Assembly: GCA_963813435.1 (NCBI GenBank)
Contig: CAWEYY010000003.1
Span: 248,001-312,000, forward strand
DNA: 64,000 nt
Direction of reading: 5' to 3'
Origin: AC-32 sp963813435
GTDB lineage: Bacteria > Actinomycetota > Thermoleophilia > Gaiellales > Gaiellaceae
In this document: positions 1-7,683 of the stretch, one piece after another
How the letters are laid out: each line of letters starts with the position of its first letter
Numbering within the stretch: position 1 is the stretch's first letter
Position numbers and translations under genes: made by a program
The notes under the pieces: generated by a model
The model's input: only the letters and a program-made list of their open reading frames with translations
Database searches by the model: none
What the model was told of the DNA's origin: nothing

Positions 1-215
1 TCTGCCCGCGTGGATAACGCTCACACGCTCATGGCTCGCGATAGCCGCCTCGTTCGGCGCGTCGAGCAGGACATGGCCCGCTGCGTCGAACCGCGTGCGA
101 ACCCCGGGGGCCAGCCTCAGGAGTGCCTGCGGAGAGAGCGGTGCGTCGTGCAGAGATCTTCAGCCTACGGCTCTCGGCGCGCGCCAGCGGCGGCGAACGC
201 CCGGATGGAGAGGAC

Positions 216-910
216 ATGTCCGAGGGACTTCCCGCAACCGAGGTCGGCAAGGAGCTCAGCCAGCACGCGGGTCACGGCCGAACGGTCCACGATCGTCGGG
301 ACCGCACGATCACGATCCTCGAGGCCGCGCTACTCGCCCTCGTCACGCTGATCGCTGCCTGGTCGGGGTACGCAGCGGCGAAGTGGAACACCAAATCCCG
401 CGTCGAGCTCGCCGAGGCCTCGACCGCGAGAACCGAAGCGAACCGGGCAGCGGCGGAGGCATTGACGACCCGTAACTTCGACTCTCGACGTTCGAGGCCT
501 GGTTCACTGCGTACGTCGTCGGGAACGAGCGCGCCATGAAGGTGGCGGAGAGACGCTTCCGCCCCGGGTTCCGCGTTGCCTTCGACGCGTGGCGGGCGAC
601 GAGCCCGGAGACGAACCCTCACGCTCCGCCCGGACCGACCTACATGCCCCAGTACCGATCTCCCGGAAAGGCGGCGACGAAGATCCTGGACACGCGAGCC
701 GACCGCCACTTCAAAGCCGGAGAATCGGCCGGCGAGACGTCGGACAAGTACGTTCGCATCACCGTCTTCCTCGCAAGCGTTCTCTTCCTTGTCGGGCTCA
801 GCACGCACTTCCCGATCCGCGGCGTCCGTTATGCGCTTGTGGGGCTCGGAGGCGTCCTGCTCGTCCTCTCGCTGGTCCAGCTCGCACAGCTCCCGCGCCC
901 GTCGCTCTAG
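216..910 (+). CDS. Uncharacterised membrane protein, frameshifted (paralogue of 1620-2255)
   Basis: The reading frame starts at ATG 216 behind a GGAGAGG ribosome site. One hydrophobic segment lies near residues 33-50 (ALLALVTLIAAWSGYAAAKW). The frame breaks near 480 and resumes as STFEAWFTAYVVGNERAMKVAERRFRPGF..., ending at 910 after two more hydrophobic segments. The RRFRPxFRxAFxAW and TNPxAP blocks and the three-helix layout match the minus-strand gene at 1620-2255, so the two are paralogues. Restoring one C (GACCTC instead of GACTC) repairs the frame, which suggests a homopolymer error. The family is common in Actinobacteria and has no known function; I see no catalytic motif. Confidence 0.7.
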
Positions 911-928
911 CCCTGAGCGACGGCGGGG

Positions 929-1605
929 TCATGCGGCGAATCCGCGGATCGCGTCGCCGATCAGCTTCGCTCCGAGGACTAGCAGGAGCACGGTCATGAT
1001 CGCTGCGTTGTGGGCCGCCAGCCAGACCTTGAGCCCGTCGAGCAGAGGCGCCGCGCGCTCACCCATCACGAGGTAGATGCCGAGCAGCGCGAGGACGCCG
1101 AGCGAGGCGACCAGGACGAAGACGGCGAGCGCCACCACCTCCTGCCCGTCCGAGATCCCGGCCTCGGCGATCGTCAGCCGGCCGTGATCGTGAGGACGAG
1201 GTTCTTCGGGTTGACCGCCGAGAGGACGACGCCCGCGCCGAGCGAACGACCCGCGGTGAACGCGTCCACCGTTCCCATCCACTTGGGCATCTCCGCCTCC
1301 TGACCTGCTTTCGGGCGCCCCAGCCATGTTCGCACGGCGAGCACGAGGAAGACCACTCCGAAGACGAGCGTGAGAACGTTGGCCCAGGTCGCGGGAGCGC
1401 CCGAGTCCTGTGTGGCGTTCCCGGTGGTCAGCACGAGCACGATCGCGCCGAGGACCGACAACCCCGCTATCCACCCGAGCGCGAAGGCCGGCCCGTTCGC
1501 GCGGGCGCAAGGCGTCGCGAGCATGAGCACCATTGCGATGATCGGTATCGGGCTGATCGCGACCACCACGGCGAACGGCAGGACGTTGCCTATCGCCTGG
1601 CCCAA
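929..1605 (-). CDS. GAP (Sap-like) family membrane protein, frameshifted
   Basis: Starting at TTG 1605 behind GAGGTGGAGG, the protein begins GQAIGNVLPFAVVVAISPIP and continues through about six hydrophobic segments. The blocks VVLSAVNPKNLVLTITAG and LTIAEAGISDGQ are typical of the GAP/Sap (sulfolipid-1-addressing protein) family of small transport-like membrane proteins. The frame breaks near 1180, exactly in ITAG|LTIAEAG, where one C is missing from a CC run. It lies 15 bp downstream of the 1620-2255 gene and is probably in the same minus-strand operon (4550 to 929). Substrate is unknown. Confidence 0.75.
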
Positions 1606-1619
1606 GCCTCCACCTCGTT

Positions 1620-2255
1620 CTAGACGGAAAAGGTCATGGGGGAGGTGGCTATCCACACGGCCGTCGCGATGAAGATCACCCAGCCGAGCGTCAGGAGCAC
1701 CTCCCGCTGGCGTAACGAGTGAAGCTTCGTGGAGATGCCTGCGAAGAACAACGAGGCCGCGAAGAGGACGACGGCCAGGACGTAGTTGTCGGCCCGCTGG
1801 TTCGCCGTGCCCGCGGCATCTGCGTGCACCCCGGCCACCGCGTTGAGGCGTCCGCTCTTCACCGCTTCGGCGACCCGGTATTGCGGCATCGCGAACGGGC
1901 TCAGCGGCGCGCTCGGATTCGTGCGCGGGCGCGTCGCGAGCCAGGCGGCGAAGGCCGGCCTGAACTCGGGGCGGAATCGCCGGCGGTAGAACTGCGCCAG
2001 CTTCTGATTGCCCGCGACCGTCGCGTCGACCCACTGGATGAAGGTGGCGATGTCGACCTGGGTGAGCTGGCCCGCGCGGGTCGAGGCCTCGGAAGACTGG
2101 ATCCGGGCAGCGGTTCCCTTGCTGTAGTCCGCCGCCTGCTCCCCTCTCCATTGCGTCGACTGGTACGTGCTCCAGGCAGTCGCGACGGCGGCAACAGCGA
2201 GCAGGATCGTCGAGAACAGCTCGACCCGATGCTCCCTCCTGGCCTCGGCGTCCAT
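1620..2255 (-). CDS. Uncharacterised three-helix membrane protein
   Basis: ATG 2255 overlaps the TGA of the upstream gene by one base (TGATG), so translation is probably coupled. The N-terminus reads MDAEARREHRVELFSTILL and is followed by one membrane helix (AVAAVATAWSTYQSTQW), a soluble stretch of about 120 residues containing YRRRFRPEFRPAFAAW and RTNPSAPLSPF, then two C-terminal helices. It is the intact version of the frameshifted gene at 216-910. Proteins of this layout are widespread in Actinobacteria and uncharacterised. It sits among GAP and DUF1345-like genes, which hints at an envelope role. Confidence 0.75.
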   Translation of the reverse strand: MDAEARREHRVELFSTILLAVAAVATAWSTYQSTQWRGEQAADYSKGTAARIQSSEASTRAGQLTQVDIATFIQWVDATVAGNQKLAQFYRRRFRPEFRPAFAAWLATRPRTNPSAPLSPFAMPQYRVAEAVKSGRLNAVAGVHADAAGTANQRADNYVLAVVLFAASLFFAGISTKLHSLRQREVLLTLGWVIFIATAVWIATSPMTFSV

Positions 2256-2956
2256 CAGCTGAAGACGTTGACGGCTCTGGCGATCACGAGCCCGACCACG
2301 ATCAGCGAGATCAGTGACTGCAGCGCCATCGTCAGCTTCGCCCAGCGGGCCATTGGCATGACGTCCGTCGGGCTGAAGGCCGTGCTCGTGGTCAGGCCGA
2401 GGATCAGGTAATCGACGTACTGCGGCCGCCAACCTGGCGGCGAGATCTCCGGGCTCATCTGCTGCGTGAAGGCGAAGTCCGGAAACTCGCGTTCCCCCCG
2501 GAATCGGGCGAGGGGCCCGCCGCTGTCGAGCATCCAGTACAGCAGGCTGAAGACGAGCACGTTTCCGAGCCAGATCAACGCGCCGGAGGCGAGCAGCGAG
2601 GTTGCGGAGTCCGTCACCTTGCCGCCTCGGATCAGGTCGACGATCAGCACGCCTGCGCTGAGCAGGGCCATGACGACGAGGGCCAACACGAGCCCGATCG
2701 CGACCTTGCGGAGCCAGCGCCTTTGCCGGCTCACGCGCGCGGGATCGGAGGCGAGCAGGACGACCAGCAGCGCGATCTCGATGCCTGGCACGAGCCAGTG
2801 CGGTCCGAGTGACTCCCGGTGGGGCTGTGCTACGCGCAGCACGATCGTGATCGCAATGAAGGTCAGCAGCGCAAGCGCGATCGGCCAGCGCGGCTCGCTG
2901 AACTCGGGTTCCTCCGCCACAGTCTCGACGGGTGTCCGACTTCCGCCCTCGCTCAC
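2255..2956 (-). CDS. DUF1345-like multi-pass membrane protein
   Basis: GTG 2956 overlaps the TGA of the GAP gene (GTGA), and the gene's own TGA overlaps the next ATG, so three genes are chained by overlapping codons. The protein of about 233 residues has six or so hydrophobic segments. Its C-terminal block, YVDYLILGLTTSTAFSPTDV followed by RWAKLTMALQSLISLIVVGLVIARAVN, resembles the end of COG4291/DUF1345 proteins, and the LTTSTAFSPTD loop is reminiscent of a K+-channel pore helix and filter. Channel function is only an inference from that resemblance. Confidence 0.65.
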   Translation of the reverse strand: MSEGGSRTPVETVAEEPEFSEPRWPIALALLTFIAITIVLRVAQPHRESLGPHWLVPGIEIALLVVLLASDPARVSRQRRWLRKVAIGLVLALVVMALLSAGVLIVDLIRGGKVTDSATSLLASGALIWLGNVLVFSLLYWMLDSGGPLARFRGEREFPDFAFTQQMSPEISPPGWRPQYVDYLILGLTTSTAFSPTDVMPMARWAKLTMALQSLISLIVVGLVIARAVNVFS

Positions 2957-3618
2957 GTGAGCGCGGTGATCCCGTTGTAGAGCAACGACACGGCGAGCAC
3001 GAGGATGATCACGGCGCCGACGTTCTTGGCGTTCCGCTCGAGCCAGTTCCTCGCTCCCGCGAGCATCCGCTCGGCGAAGTCGGGCGCGACGACCAACAAC
3101 ACCAGGGCCGTCGCCAGAGGCAGCAGCGACACGAGCGAGAAGAAGACCCAATCCACGATGTACTGCGTCGTCGAGGGATCGGTCTGGGAGATCGCCTTCA
3201 GCGCAATCGGGATGACCGCGCCTGCGTTCGCGAGCAGAGCACCGCCCGCGAACACCGCAAGGTATCGGCTGGCGACGACCTTCTCTATCTGCGCGATCGT
3301 GCTGGCAGCGCGCTCGGGGTCCGGCGGTCGCCGGAAGATGCGAATGGCGAAGAGGACCAGGAACGCTCCGGCGACGACATCGAACCAGGAGACCCATGTC
3401 TTCGGAGTCGATGTGGGCGAGGCCGCGGTGTTGCCCAGCACAAATGCGGCGGCGATGCCGATCGCGAGCATTGCGCTCAACGCGCCGAGGTAGAACCAGA
3501 CTCCGGTCACGAGCGGCCGGTCGCTGACGACGAGAACGAGCACGCAGAACGTCACCGTGGTGGGCAAGAGCATCGCGGCCAGGCATGCGAGGAGGAACTC
3601 GGCGTCGGCGCCACTCAC
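2953..3618 (-). CDS. GAP (Sap-like) family membrane protein
   Basis: The start is taken as GTG 3618 (SGADAEFLLACLAAMLLPTT). The 221-residue protein has about six hydrophobic segments split by a cytoplasmic loop (RIFRRPPDPERAASTIAQIE). The N-terminal proline-kinked helix, the mid-loop of charged residues and the ending AVSLLYNGITALT fit the GAP/Sap family, which is related to LysE-type exporters. It overlaps the following DUF1345-like gene by 4 bp. It is the second of three GAP proteins in the window (others at 929-1605 and 14349-15035). Confidence 0.7.
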   Translation of the reverse strand: MSGADAEFLLACLAAMLLPTTVTFCVLVLVVSDRPLVTGVWFYLGALSAMLAIGIAAAFVLGNTAASPTSTPKTWVSWFDVVAGAFLVLFAIRIFRRPPDPERAASTIAQIEKVVASRYLAVFAGGALLANAGAVIPIALKAISQTDPSTTQYIVDWVFFSLVSLLPLATALVLLVVAPDFAERMLAGARNWLERNAKNVGAVIILVLAVSLLYNGITALT

Positions 3619-3629
3619 GGTGGGAGACC

Positions 3630-4550
3630 TTACGCTGCCGCTCGGCCGCGAGTGCGCCGCTCGAAGAGGGTCGCGTTGAGCGACGCCGAGAGAACGATCA
3701 CCCGCCCGATGATGAACAACCCGAGCAGGACAGCCGCGGCAGCGCCGAGTGTCCCGTACGTGTGTGCCTTTCCCTGCAGCAGCCTTGTGAGGAAGTAGAC
3801 GTTGAAAACCTGCACACAGAGGATGCCGACCCCGAAGAGCAGCGAGCCCGGGATCAGATCGATCCAGCGCGCGCTTCCGTGGGGCAAGGACAACGAGATC
3901 CAGAGCCAGATCGCGCCGAACGCGAGGCCGGAGGCGATCGTCACGAGGAGCCCTTCCACCGACCCCTCGTGGCGAACGGCGCCCGCACCGACGACGACGA
4001 GGAACATTCCGGCGACACCAACGGCAAAGACGCCGAGCGAGCGCGGCGGCACCTTGACCGCCCTGCCCGAGCGCTCCCACGCGAGCGCGTGGACGATCGA
4101 CACGGCCCGGAGCAGGACTCTCGTCACGTAGACGACCACGACGAACGAGGTCAGCGCGACCCAGGCACTCGACGAGCCCTTCGAAGCGCTCGCGACCTGG
4201 CTCGTGACAAGGCCGAGCATGCCGACCGACTTCGCGATCTGCTTGGGGCTTTCGTTTGACGCATCCGAGGCCAGCCCGAGGACCGAGACGAGGAAGAACG
4301 AGAGCGGAAGGGCGAACAGAAAGAGCCTGTAGGCCAGGGCGCCGGCGAGAATCCCGCCGCCGATGTCGGAGTCTCGCTCGATCGTCTCGAGCGTGGCGTC
4401 GAGCAGCGTGGAGCGCTCGCGCGCCTGCTCGATCCGCCCTCGCAGCGCCCGCCCGCGCTCGAGCCAGAGCGCGAACCGCTGGAGAAAGGTCCGCTTCGGC
4501 GGCGGGAGGTCGAGCGGCTCACGCTCGTCGCGGCGGTCCGGCGAGGCCAT
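3630..4550 (-). CDS. YihY/BrkB family membrane protein
   Basis: The 306-residue protein starts MASPDRRDEREPLDLPPPK and has a charged N-terminal helix, then IGGGILAGALAYRLFLFALP, the hallmark first membrane helix of YihY/virulence factor BrkB proteins. Five further hydrophobic segments follow, with the family-like ending TYGTLGAAAAVLLGLFIIGR. Once thought to be RNase BN, the family is now regarded as inner-membrane proteins of unknown function. It is the first gene of the minus-strand membrane-protein run and is divergent from the flavodoxin-like gene at 4611. Confidence 0.85.
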   Translation of the reverse strand: MASPDRRDEREPLDLPPPKRTFLQRFALWLERGRALRGRIEQARERSTLLDATLETIERDSDIGGGILAGALAYRLFLFALPLSFFLVSVLGLASDASNESPKQIAKSVGMLGLVTSQVASASKGSSSAWVALTSFVVVVYVTRVLLRAVSIVHALAWERSGRAVKVPPRSLGVFAVGVAGMFLVVVGAGAVRHEGSVEGLLVTIASGLAFGAIWLWISLSLPHGSARWIDLIPGSLLFGVGILCVQVFNVYFLTRLLQGKAHTYGTLGAAAAVLLGLFIIGRVIVLSASLNATLFERRTRGRAAA

Positions 4551-4610
4551 CCCGCAGCGAGCCTACGCGAGAATCCGTTAGCGTCGGTCAGCACCACGAA
4601 AGGAGCGAAG

Positions 4611-5309
4611 GTGAGCGCCGATCCGAAGCCGAAGGTACTGGTCGTGTACTTCAGCCTTACCCAGCAGGCTGCCCGAGTCGCAGAGGCGATGGCGCAGGCG
4701 CTGACAGCACGCGGATGCGACGTGACGAAGGCGCTGATCGAGTTCACCGACGAACGATGGGTGCCGCACCTCTCGCAGTTCCCGATGAAGCGCCCCATCC
4801 GCCAACTCGCGTCGATTCTCCCGGCGCAGCTCCGCCACAAGACCGGCGAGATCCGCATTCCACCAGAGGCGCAGACGGGCGACTACGACCTCGTGTTCCT
4901 CGCCTCGCCCACCTGGTGGTTCCAGACGAGCATGCCGATCCGCTCCTACCTCGAGTCACCCGCCGCGCGGACGATCCTGAACGGCAAGCCGTTCGCGTGC
5001 GCATCCATCTCGCGCCGCTACTACAGCATCAACCTCGGGCAGCAGAAGAAGCTCGGCGAGAAGAGCGGCGGGCGGTGGGTCGGCCAGACACACTTCGTCG
5101 TGGCCGGCGGCCAGGTCAAGTCGATGCTCTCGTGGCTCGGCTACATGAAGCACGGCGAGCCGCAGGAGCGCGTCATGGGGCTGAAGATGCCCGCGCCCAA
5201 TCTCAAGCCGGACTACGAGGAGCAGGCGCGGAAGTTCATTGCAGACGTGACGAACAAGACGCTCGGCCAGCCGGCACCGAGCGTCGACACGACAGCGAAC
5301 CAAATGTAG
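4611..5309 (+). CDS. Flavodoxin/NADPH-dependent FMN reductase-like protein
   Basis: Start at GTG 4611, directly after AAGGAGCGAAG. The N-terminus KVLVVYFSLTQQAARVAEAM is a flavodoxin-type beta1-loop-alpha1 FMN phosphate-binding loop, and YDLVFLASPTWWFQTSMPIR is the second flavin-contacting loop (SPTWW). The 232-residue protein is longer than a simple flavodoxin. A redox role with FMN is likely; the partner is unknown. It stands alone, divergent from yihY (60 bp between starts). Confidence 0.75.
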   Translation: MSADPKPKVLVVYFSLTQQAARVAEAMAQALTARGCDVTKALIEFTDERWVPHLSQFPMKRPIRQLASILPAQLRHKTGEIRIPPEAQTGDYDLVFLASPTWWFQTSMPIRSYLESPAARTILNGKPFACASISRRYYSINLGQQKKLGEKSGGRWVGQTHFVVAGGQVKSMLSWLGYMKHGEPQERVMGLKMPAPNLKPDYEEQARKFIADVTNKTLGQPAPSVDTTANQM

Positions 5310-5409
5310 TAGAGCGTCTCGGCGGCGCGGCTCCTGGAGTGGAGGCACTCCTGTTGCCGTAGTCGGCGGTTGCGCAGGATCGGCTGCGGTGCCGTGGAAG
5401 TGCTCTTTC

Positions 5410-6042
5410 GTGAGCGATCGCTGGGACACGGGCCGAACGGAGGCGTTCAGCGACGGCGTGTTCGCGATCGCGATCACGCTGCTCATCCTCGAGATCGCTG
5501 TGCCCGAGTCCGAGTTCGGCAATCTCTGGCGCGGCATCGGCCATCAGTGGCCCTCCTACCTGGCCTATGCGACAAGCTTCATCACGATCGGAGGGATCTG
5601 GATGGTCCACCACGGGATCTTCCGGCGCTTGCAGTACGCGGACGTCTCGGTCATGCGACTCAACCTGGCGCTGCTGATGGCCGTCTCGTTTCTGCCCTTC
5701 CCGACCAAGCTCATGGCCGAGGCGATCCGCGAGACGGACGCCGAGCGTGCCGCCGTCATCTTCTACGGTGGAACGTTGCTGGTGATCTCGCTCCTCGTCA
5801 GCGCCCTGTGGGGAGCAATCGCGCGCAACCGTGAGCTGCTCAAGCCGGAGGTGAGCGAGCAGGAGATCAACAAGTTCCTGGTCGCGACAACCCCGAGCCT
5901 CGGCTTCTACGTCGGTGTGATCGTGCTCGCGGTCTTCGCCCCGAAGGTGGCCGCGTTCGGCTACCTCGTGATCGCGATCGTCGCCGTGCTGCGCGTGCAT
6001 GGCGACCAGGCAACGGCGCCCGAGACAGCCGAGCCCACCTAG
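5410..6042 (+). CDS. TMEM175 (DUF1211) family putative potassium channel
   Basis: Starting at GTG 5410 gives SDRWDTGRTEAFSDGVFAIAITLLILEI, the conserved FSDG-containing first helix of the bacterial TMEM175 family, where this helix lines the ion path of a tetrameric K+ channel. Five more hydrophobic segments follow, including SYLAYATSFITIGGIWMVHH. The roughly 210-residue length fits the single-repeat bacterial form. An in-frame start seven codons upstream (5389) is possible. Selectivity cannot be judged from sequence. Confidence 0.8.
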   Translation: MSDRWDTGRTEAFSDGVFAIAITLLILEIAVPESEFGNLWRGIGHQWPSYLAYATSFITIGGIWMVHHGIFRRLQYADVSVMRLNLALLMAVSFLPFPTKLMAEAIRETDAERAAVIFYGGTLLVISLLVSALWGAIARNRELLKPEVSEQEINKFLVATTPSLGFYVGVIVLAVFAPKVAAFGYLVIAIVAVLRVHGDQATAPETAEPT

Positions 6043-6119
6043 CCTCAAGCGCAGGCAGCGAGCCGCAACGCGGACTGATAGTTGCGAGCCGGGGCCAGGC
6101 GTCGTCGGCGGCCTAGCCT

Positions 6120-6290
6120 GCGCCCTCCGAAGAGGCGAGGGTCGGTTGCCCCGGCTCGGCCCTGAGTCTTTCACCAGCCCCGGTGGCGCGAATCCGGGAA
6201 CACCGCAGCCCGGTGGGTAGCAACTACTGCCGGCCGTTCGAATCTCGGCTAACAGGGGCAAAAACGCCTCTAGCCGGTCGGTAGTTCTCC
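6120..6290 (+). promoter_or_regulatory. Candidate structured leader RNA, class uncertain
   Basis: This 359-bp intergenic gap (6043-6401) has no credible gene. From about 6120 to 6290 it is rich in self-complementary blocks: GTAGCAACTAC near 6217, CCCCGG...CCGGG around 6178-6199, and CTCGGCTAACAGGGGC near 6241. The order GCGAATCC, a small hairpin, GTTCGAAT, then CGGCTAAC loosely recalls the 3' half of c-di-AMP (ydaO-type) riboswitches, but the match is incomplete. Just before the next gene there is also a small hairpin (GAGACCAAGCGGGTCTC, 6358-6374). Confidence 0.25.
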
Positions 6291-6401
6291 ACACCACCGC
6301 AACAGGGATCAGCCTGATGGAACGCTGGATCCCAGGTGGAAGGCTGCTATCGAAAGCGAGACCAAGCGGGTCTCGCCCCACTACTCGGAGAGGGGGTAAT
6401 C

Positions 6402-6584
6402 ATGTGGTGGGCAGTTGGAATCGGCGGAATCATTCTGTACCTGATCGTGGCGGTCACACTCGGCGTTATGACTCTGCGGAACGGACACGGGTGGATGTTC
6501 TTCATCGGGATCTTCTTCCCGATTCTCTGGATCTTCGGCGCCTTCATGAAGCCGCCGGAGACGACGACGGCAGCGCACGCCTAG
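6402..6584 (+). CDS. Small two-helix membrane protein (60 aa)
   Basis: ATG 6402 follows GGAGAGGGGGTAATC, a good ribosome site. The 60-residue protein has two hydrophobic segments (VGIGGIILYLIVAVTLGVMT and MFFIGIFFPILWIFGAFM) joined by LRNGHG, and a short polar tail. The layout resembles the PLDc_N/superinfection-immunity type of tiny membrane proteins, but no specific function can be given. Its stop codon lies at the beginning of the structured element at 6581. Confidence 0.7.
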   Translation: MWWAVGIGGIILYLIVAVTLGVMTLRNGHGWMFFIGIFFPILWIFGAFMKPPETTTAAHA

Positions 6585-6636
6585 GAAGAACGGTCAACCG
6601 AGTGGTCCCGTTCAGTCGGGGCCACTCCGGGTGACC
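6581..6636 (+). promoter_or_regulatory. Repeated structured leader element, copy 1
   Basis: This 55-base element ends 24 bases before the start codon at 6660 and is repeated at 7339 with 47 of 55 identical bases. It can fold as an outer helix (GGTCAACCG with the CCGGGTGACC side, one A-G mismatch) and an inner hairpin (TGGTCCCG with CGGGGCCA) capped by six bases. The base pair closing the outer helix is G-C here and C-G in copy 2, a compensatory change. Four of the eight differences lie in the apical loop. Function is unknown; a cis-acting RNA is the simplest reading. Confidence 0.55.
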
Positions 6637-6659
6637 ACCACTACGGAAGGAGGAGAGAG

Positions 6660-7208
6660 ATGGCGATCGGACCGGTTCAGCTGCTCGTTCTGGGCTTCAA
6701 CCAGCCCGACTTTCACGGCGAGATCATCGAGGAGCTCGAGAAGCTCCGCGAGAGCGACACCGTGCGCGTGATCGACGCGCTCGCGGTGTACAAGGACGCT
6801 GAGGGCGAGATGGAGGTGATGCACCTCAGCAACCTCACCAAGGAGGAGGCGATCGAGTTCGGCAGCAAGGTGGCTGCCCTGATCGGCCTCGGCATCGAGG
6901 GTGAGGAGGGTCTCGAGAAGGGCGCCGAGCTCGGCGCGGAGATGGGGGCCGAGGGGATCCATGCGTTCTCCGACGAGGAGGCATGGGACATCCTCGAAGA
7001 GATCCCCAACGACACCGCGGCGGCGTTGATCCTGCTCGAGCACCACTGGGCGGTGCCGCTGCGCGACGCGATCGCGCGGACAGGCGGCTTCCGCCTCGCC
7101 GACGGGTTCATCAGCCCGCTCGACCTCGTCGAGATCGGCCTGGTGAGCGCCGAGGAGGCGCAGGAGCTGCACGCGATGGCCGAGGCACCGCAGCTGGCCA
7201 AAGCGTGA
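6660..7208 (+). CDS. DUF6325/DUF1269-like protein
   Basis: ATG 6660 follows GGAAGGAGGAGAG, a very strong ribosome site. The 182-residue acidic protein begins MAIGPVQLLVLGFNQPDFHG and contains VIDALAVYKDAEGEMEVMHL, a glycine-rich middle (LGIEGEEGLEKGAELGAEMG) and PNDTAAALILLEHHWAVPLR. It matches the small actinobacterial DUF6325 family, in which a ferredoxin-like fold is assumed. A shorter homologue is at 45795-46232. No enzyme motif is visible. It is preceded by the repeated leader element and followed by a very basic mini-protein gene. Confidence 0.75.
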   Translation: MAIGPVQLLVLGFNQPDFHGEIIEELEKLRESDTVRVIDALAVYKDAEGEMEVMHLSNLTKEEAIEFGSKVAALIGLGIEGEEGLEKGAELGAEMGAEGIHAFSDEEAWDILEEIPNDTAAALILLEHHWAVPLRDAIARTGGFRLADGFISPLDLVEIGLVSAEEAQELHAMAEAPQLAKA

Positions 7209-7251
7209 GGAACCAACTGGAGCCCTGCATCGATTCAAGGGGAGGTGTGAG

Positions 7252-7311
7252 ATGCTCGGAGGCCGCAGAGTCGCACGGCGCACGTCGCGGCGCGTAGCGC
7301 GCCGACGCTAG
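7252..7311 (+). CDS. Arginine-rich 19-aa mini-protein
   Basis: ATG 7252 follows AAGGGGAGGTGTGAG, a near-perfect ribosome site at correct spacing. The product is MLGGRRVARRTSRRVARRR, 19 residues with nine or more arginines. In related loci a DUF6325 gene is accompanied by a SHOCT protein that starts with a similar arginine-glycine head (here 45471-45773 starts MRGRRGPG), so this could be a truncated relative or an independent basic peptide. The strong ribosome site and the position 43 bp after the DUF6325 gene are the support. Confidence 0.4.
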   Translation: MLGGRRVARRTSRRVARRR

Positions 7312-7338
7312 CACCGACCGGACCACGACGGCGTCGGT

Positions 7339-7394
7339 CTAGGAAGAACCGTCAACCGAGTGGCCCCGACGACTCGGGACCAGTCCGGGTGACG
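7339..7394 (+). promoter_or_regulatory. Repeated structured leader element, copy 2
   Basis: Second copy of the element at 6581, with the same 55-base length. It ends about 40 bases before the start codon at 7434. The outer helix is kept (CGTCAACCG pairing with CCGGGTGACG) with a C-G in place of G-C at its base. The inner hairpin TGGCCCCG/CGGGACCA has one C-A mismatch. Both copies start CTAGGAAGAAC. No transcript evidence is available. Confidence 0.55.
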
Positions 7395-7433
7395 CGGCAC
7401 CATCCAACAGCCTCAGAAAGAGGAGATGAGAAC

Positions 7434-7544
7434 ATGCCAATACGACCACGCCCGCGACCCGGACCAGTCGGACCGGGACCTGTAGGACCCGGACCGGTCG
7501 GGCCAGGACGACCCGGACCAGGACGGCCGGGACCACGTCGTTAG
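7434..7544 (+). CDS. Pro-Gly-Arg-rich 36-aa mini-protein
   Basis: ATG 7434 follows AGAGGAGATGAGAAC. The 36-residue product starts MPIRPRPRPG and then repeats PVGPG three times before an arginine-proline tail (GRPGPRR). The composition is collagen-like (frequent GPx) and strongly basic. It directly follows copy 2 of the structured leader, in the same arrangement as the DUF6325 gene behind copy 1. No homologue is recognised; the repeat could be low-complexity coding or a chance frame, but the ribosome site and leader argue for expression. Confidence 0.45.
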   Translation: MPIRPRPRPGPVGPGPVGPGPVGPGRPGPGRPGPRR

Positions 7545-7683
7545 GCGGTCGGCATTGTCTTGTGGGCGGTCATGAGCGACGCTGGCGAGCGCCTCGGGCG
7601 ACGGTCGCACCGAGGCGGTGCAGGATTAGCTCAGCCGCCGCGCCGACAACACGTTTGGCTCGCACTGCACAGAGAGGGTTCGA

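Noticed and set aside
1..215. Gene at the left edge of the window
   Set aside because: Several short frames overlap here, none with a family match or a convincing ribosome site; nothing is supported.
6200..6260. tRNA-like GTTCGAATC block at about 6230
   Set aside because: No acceptor stem, D-arm or anticodon arm can be formed around it.
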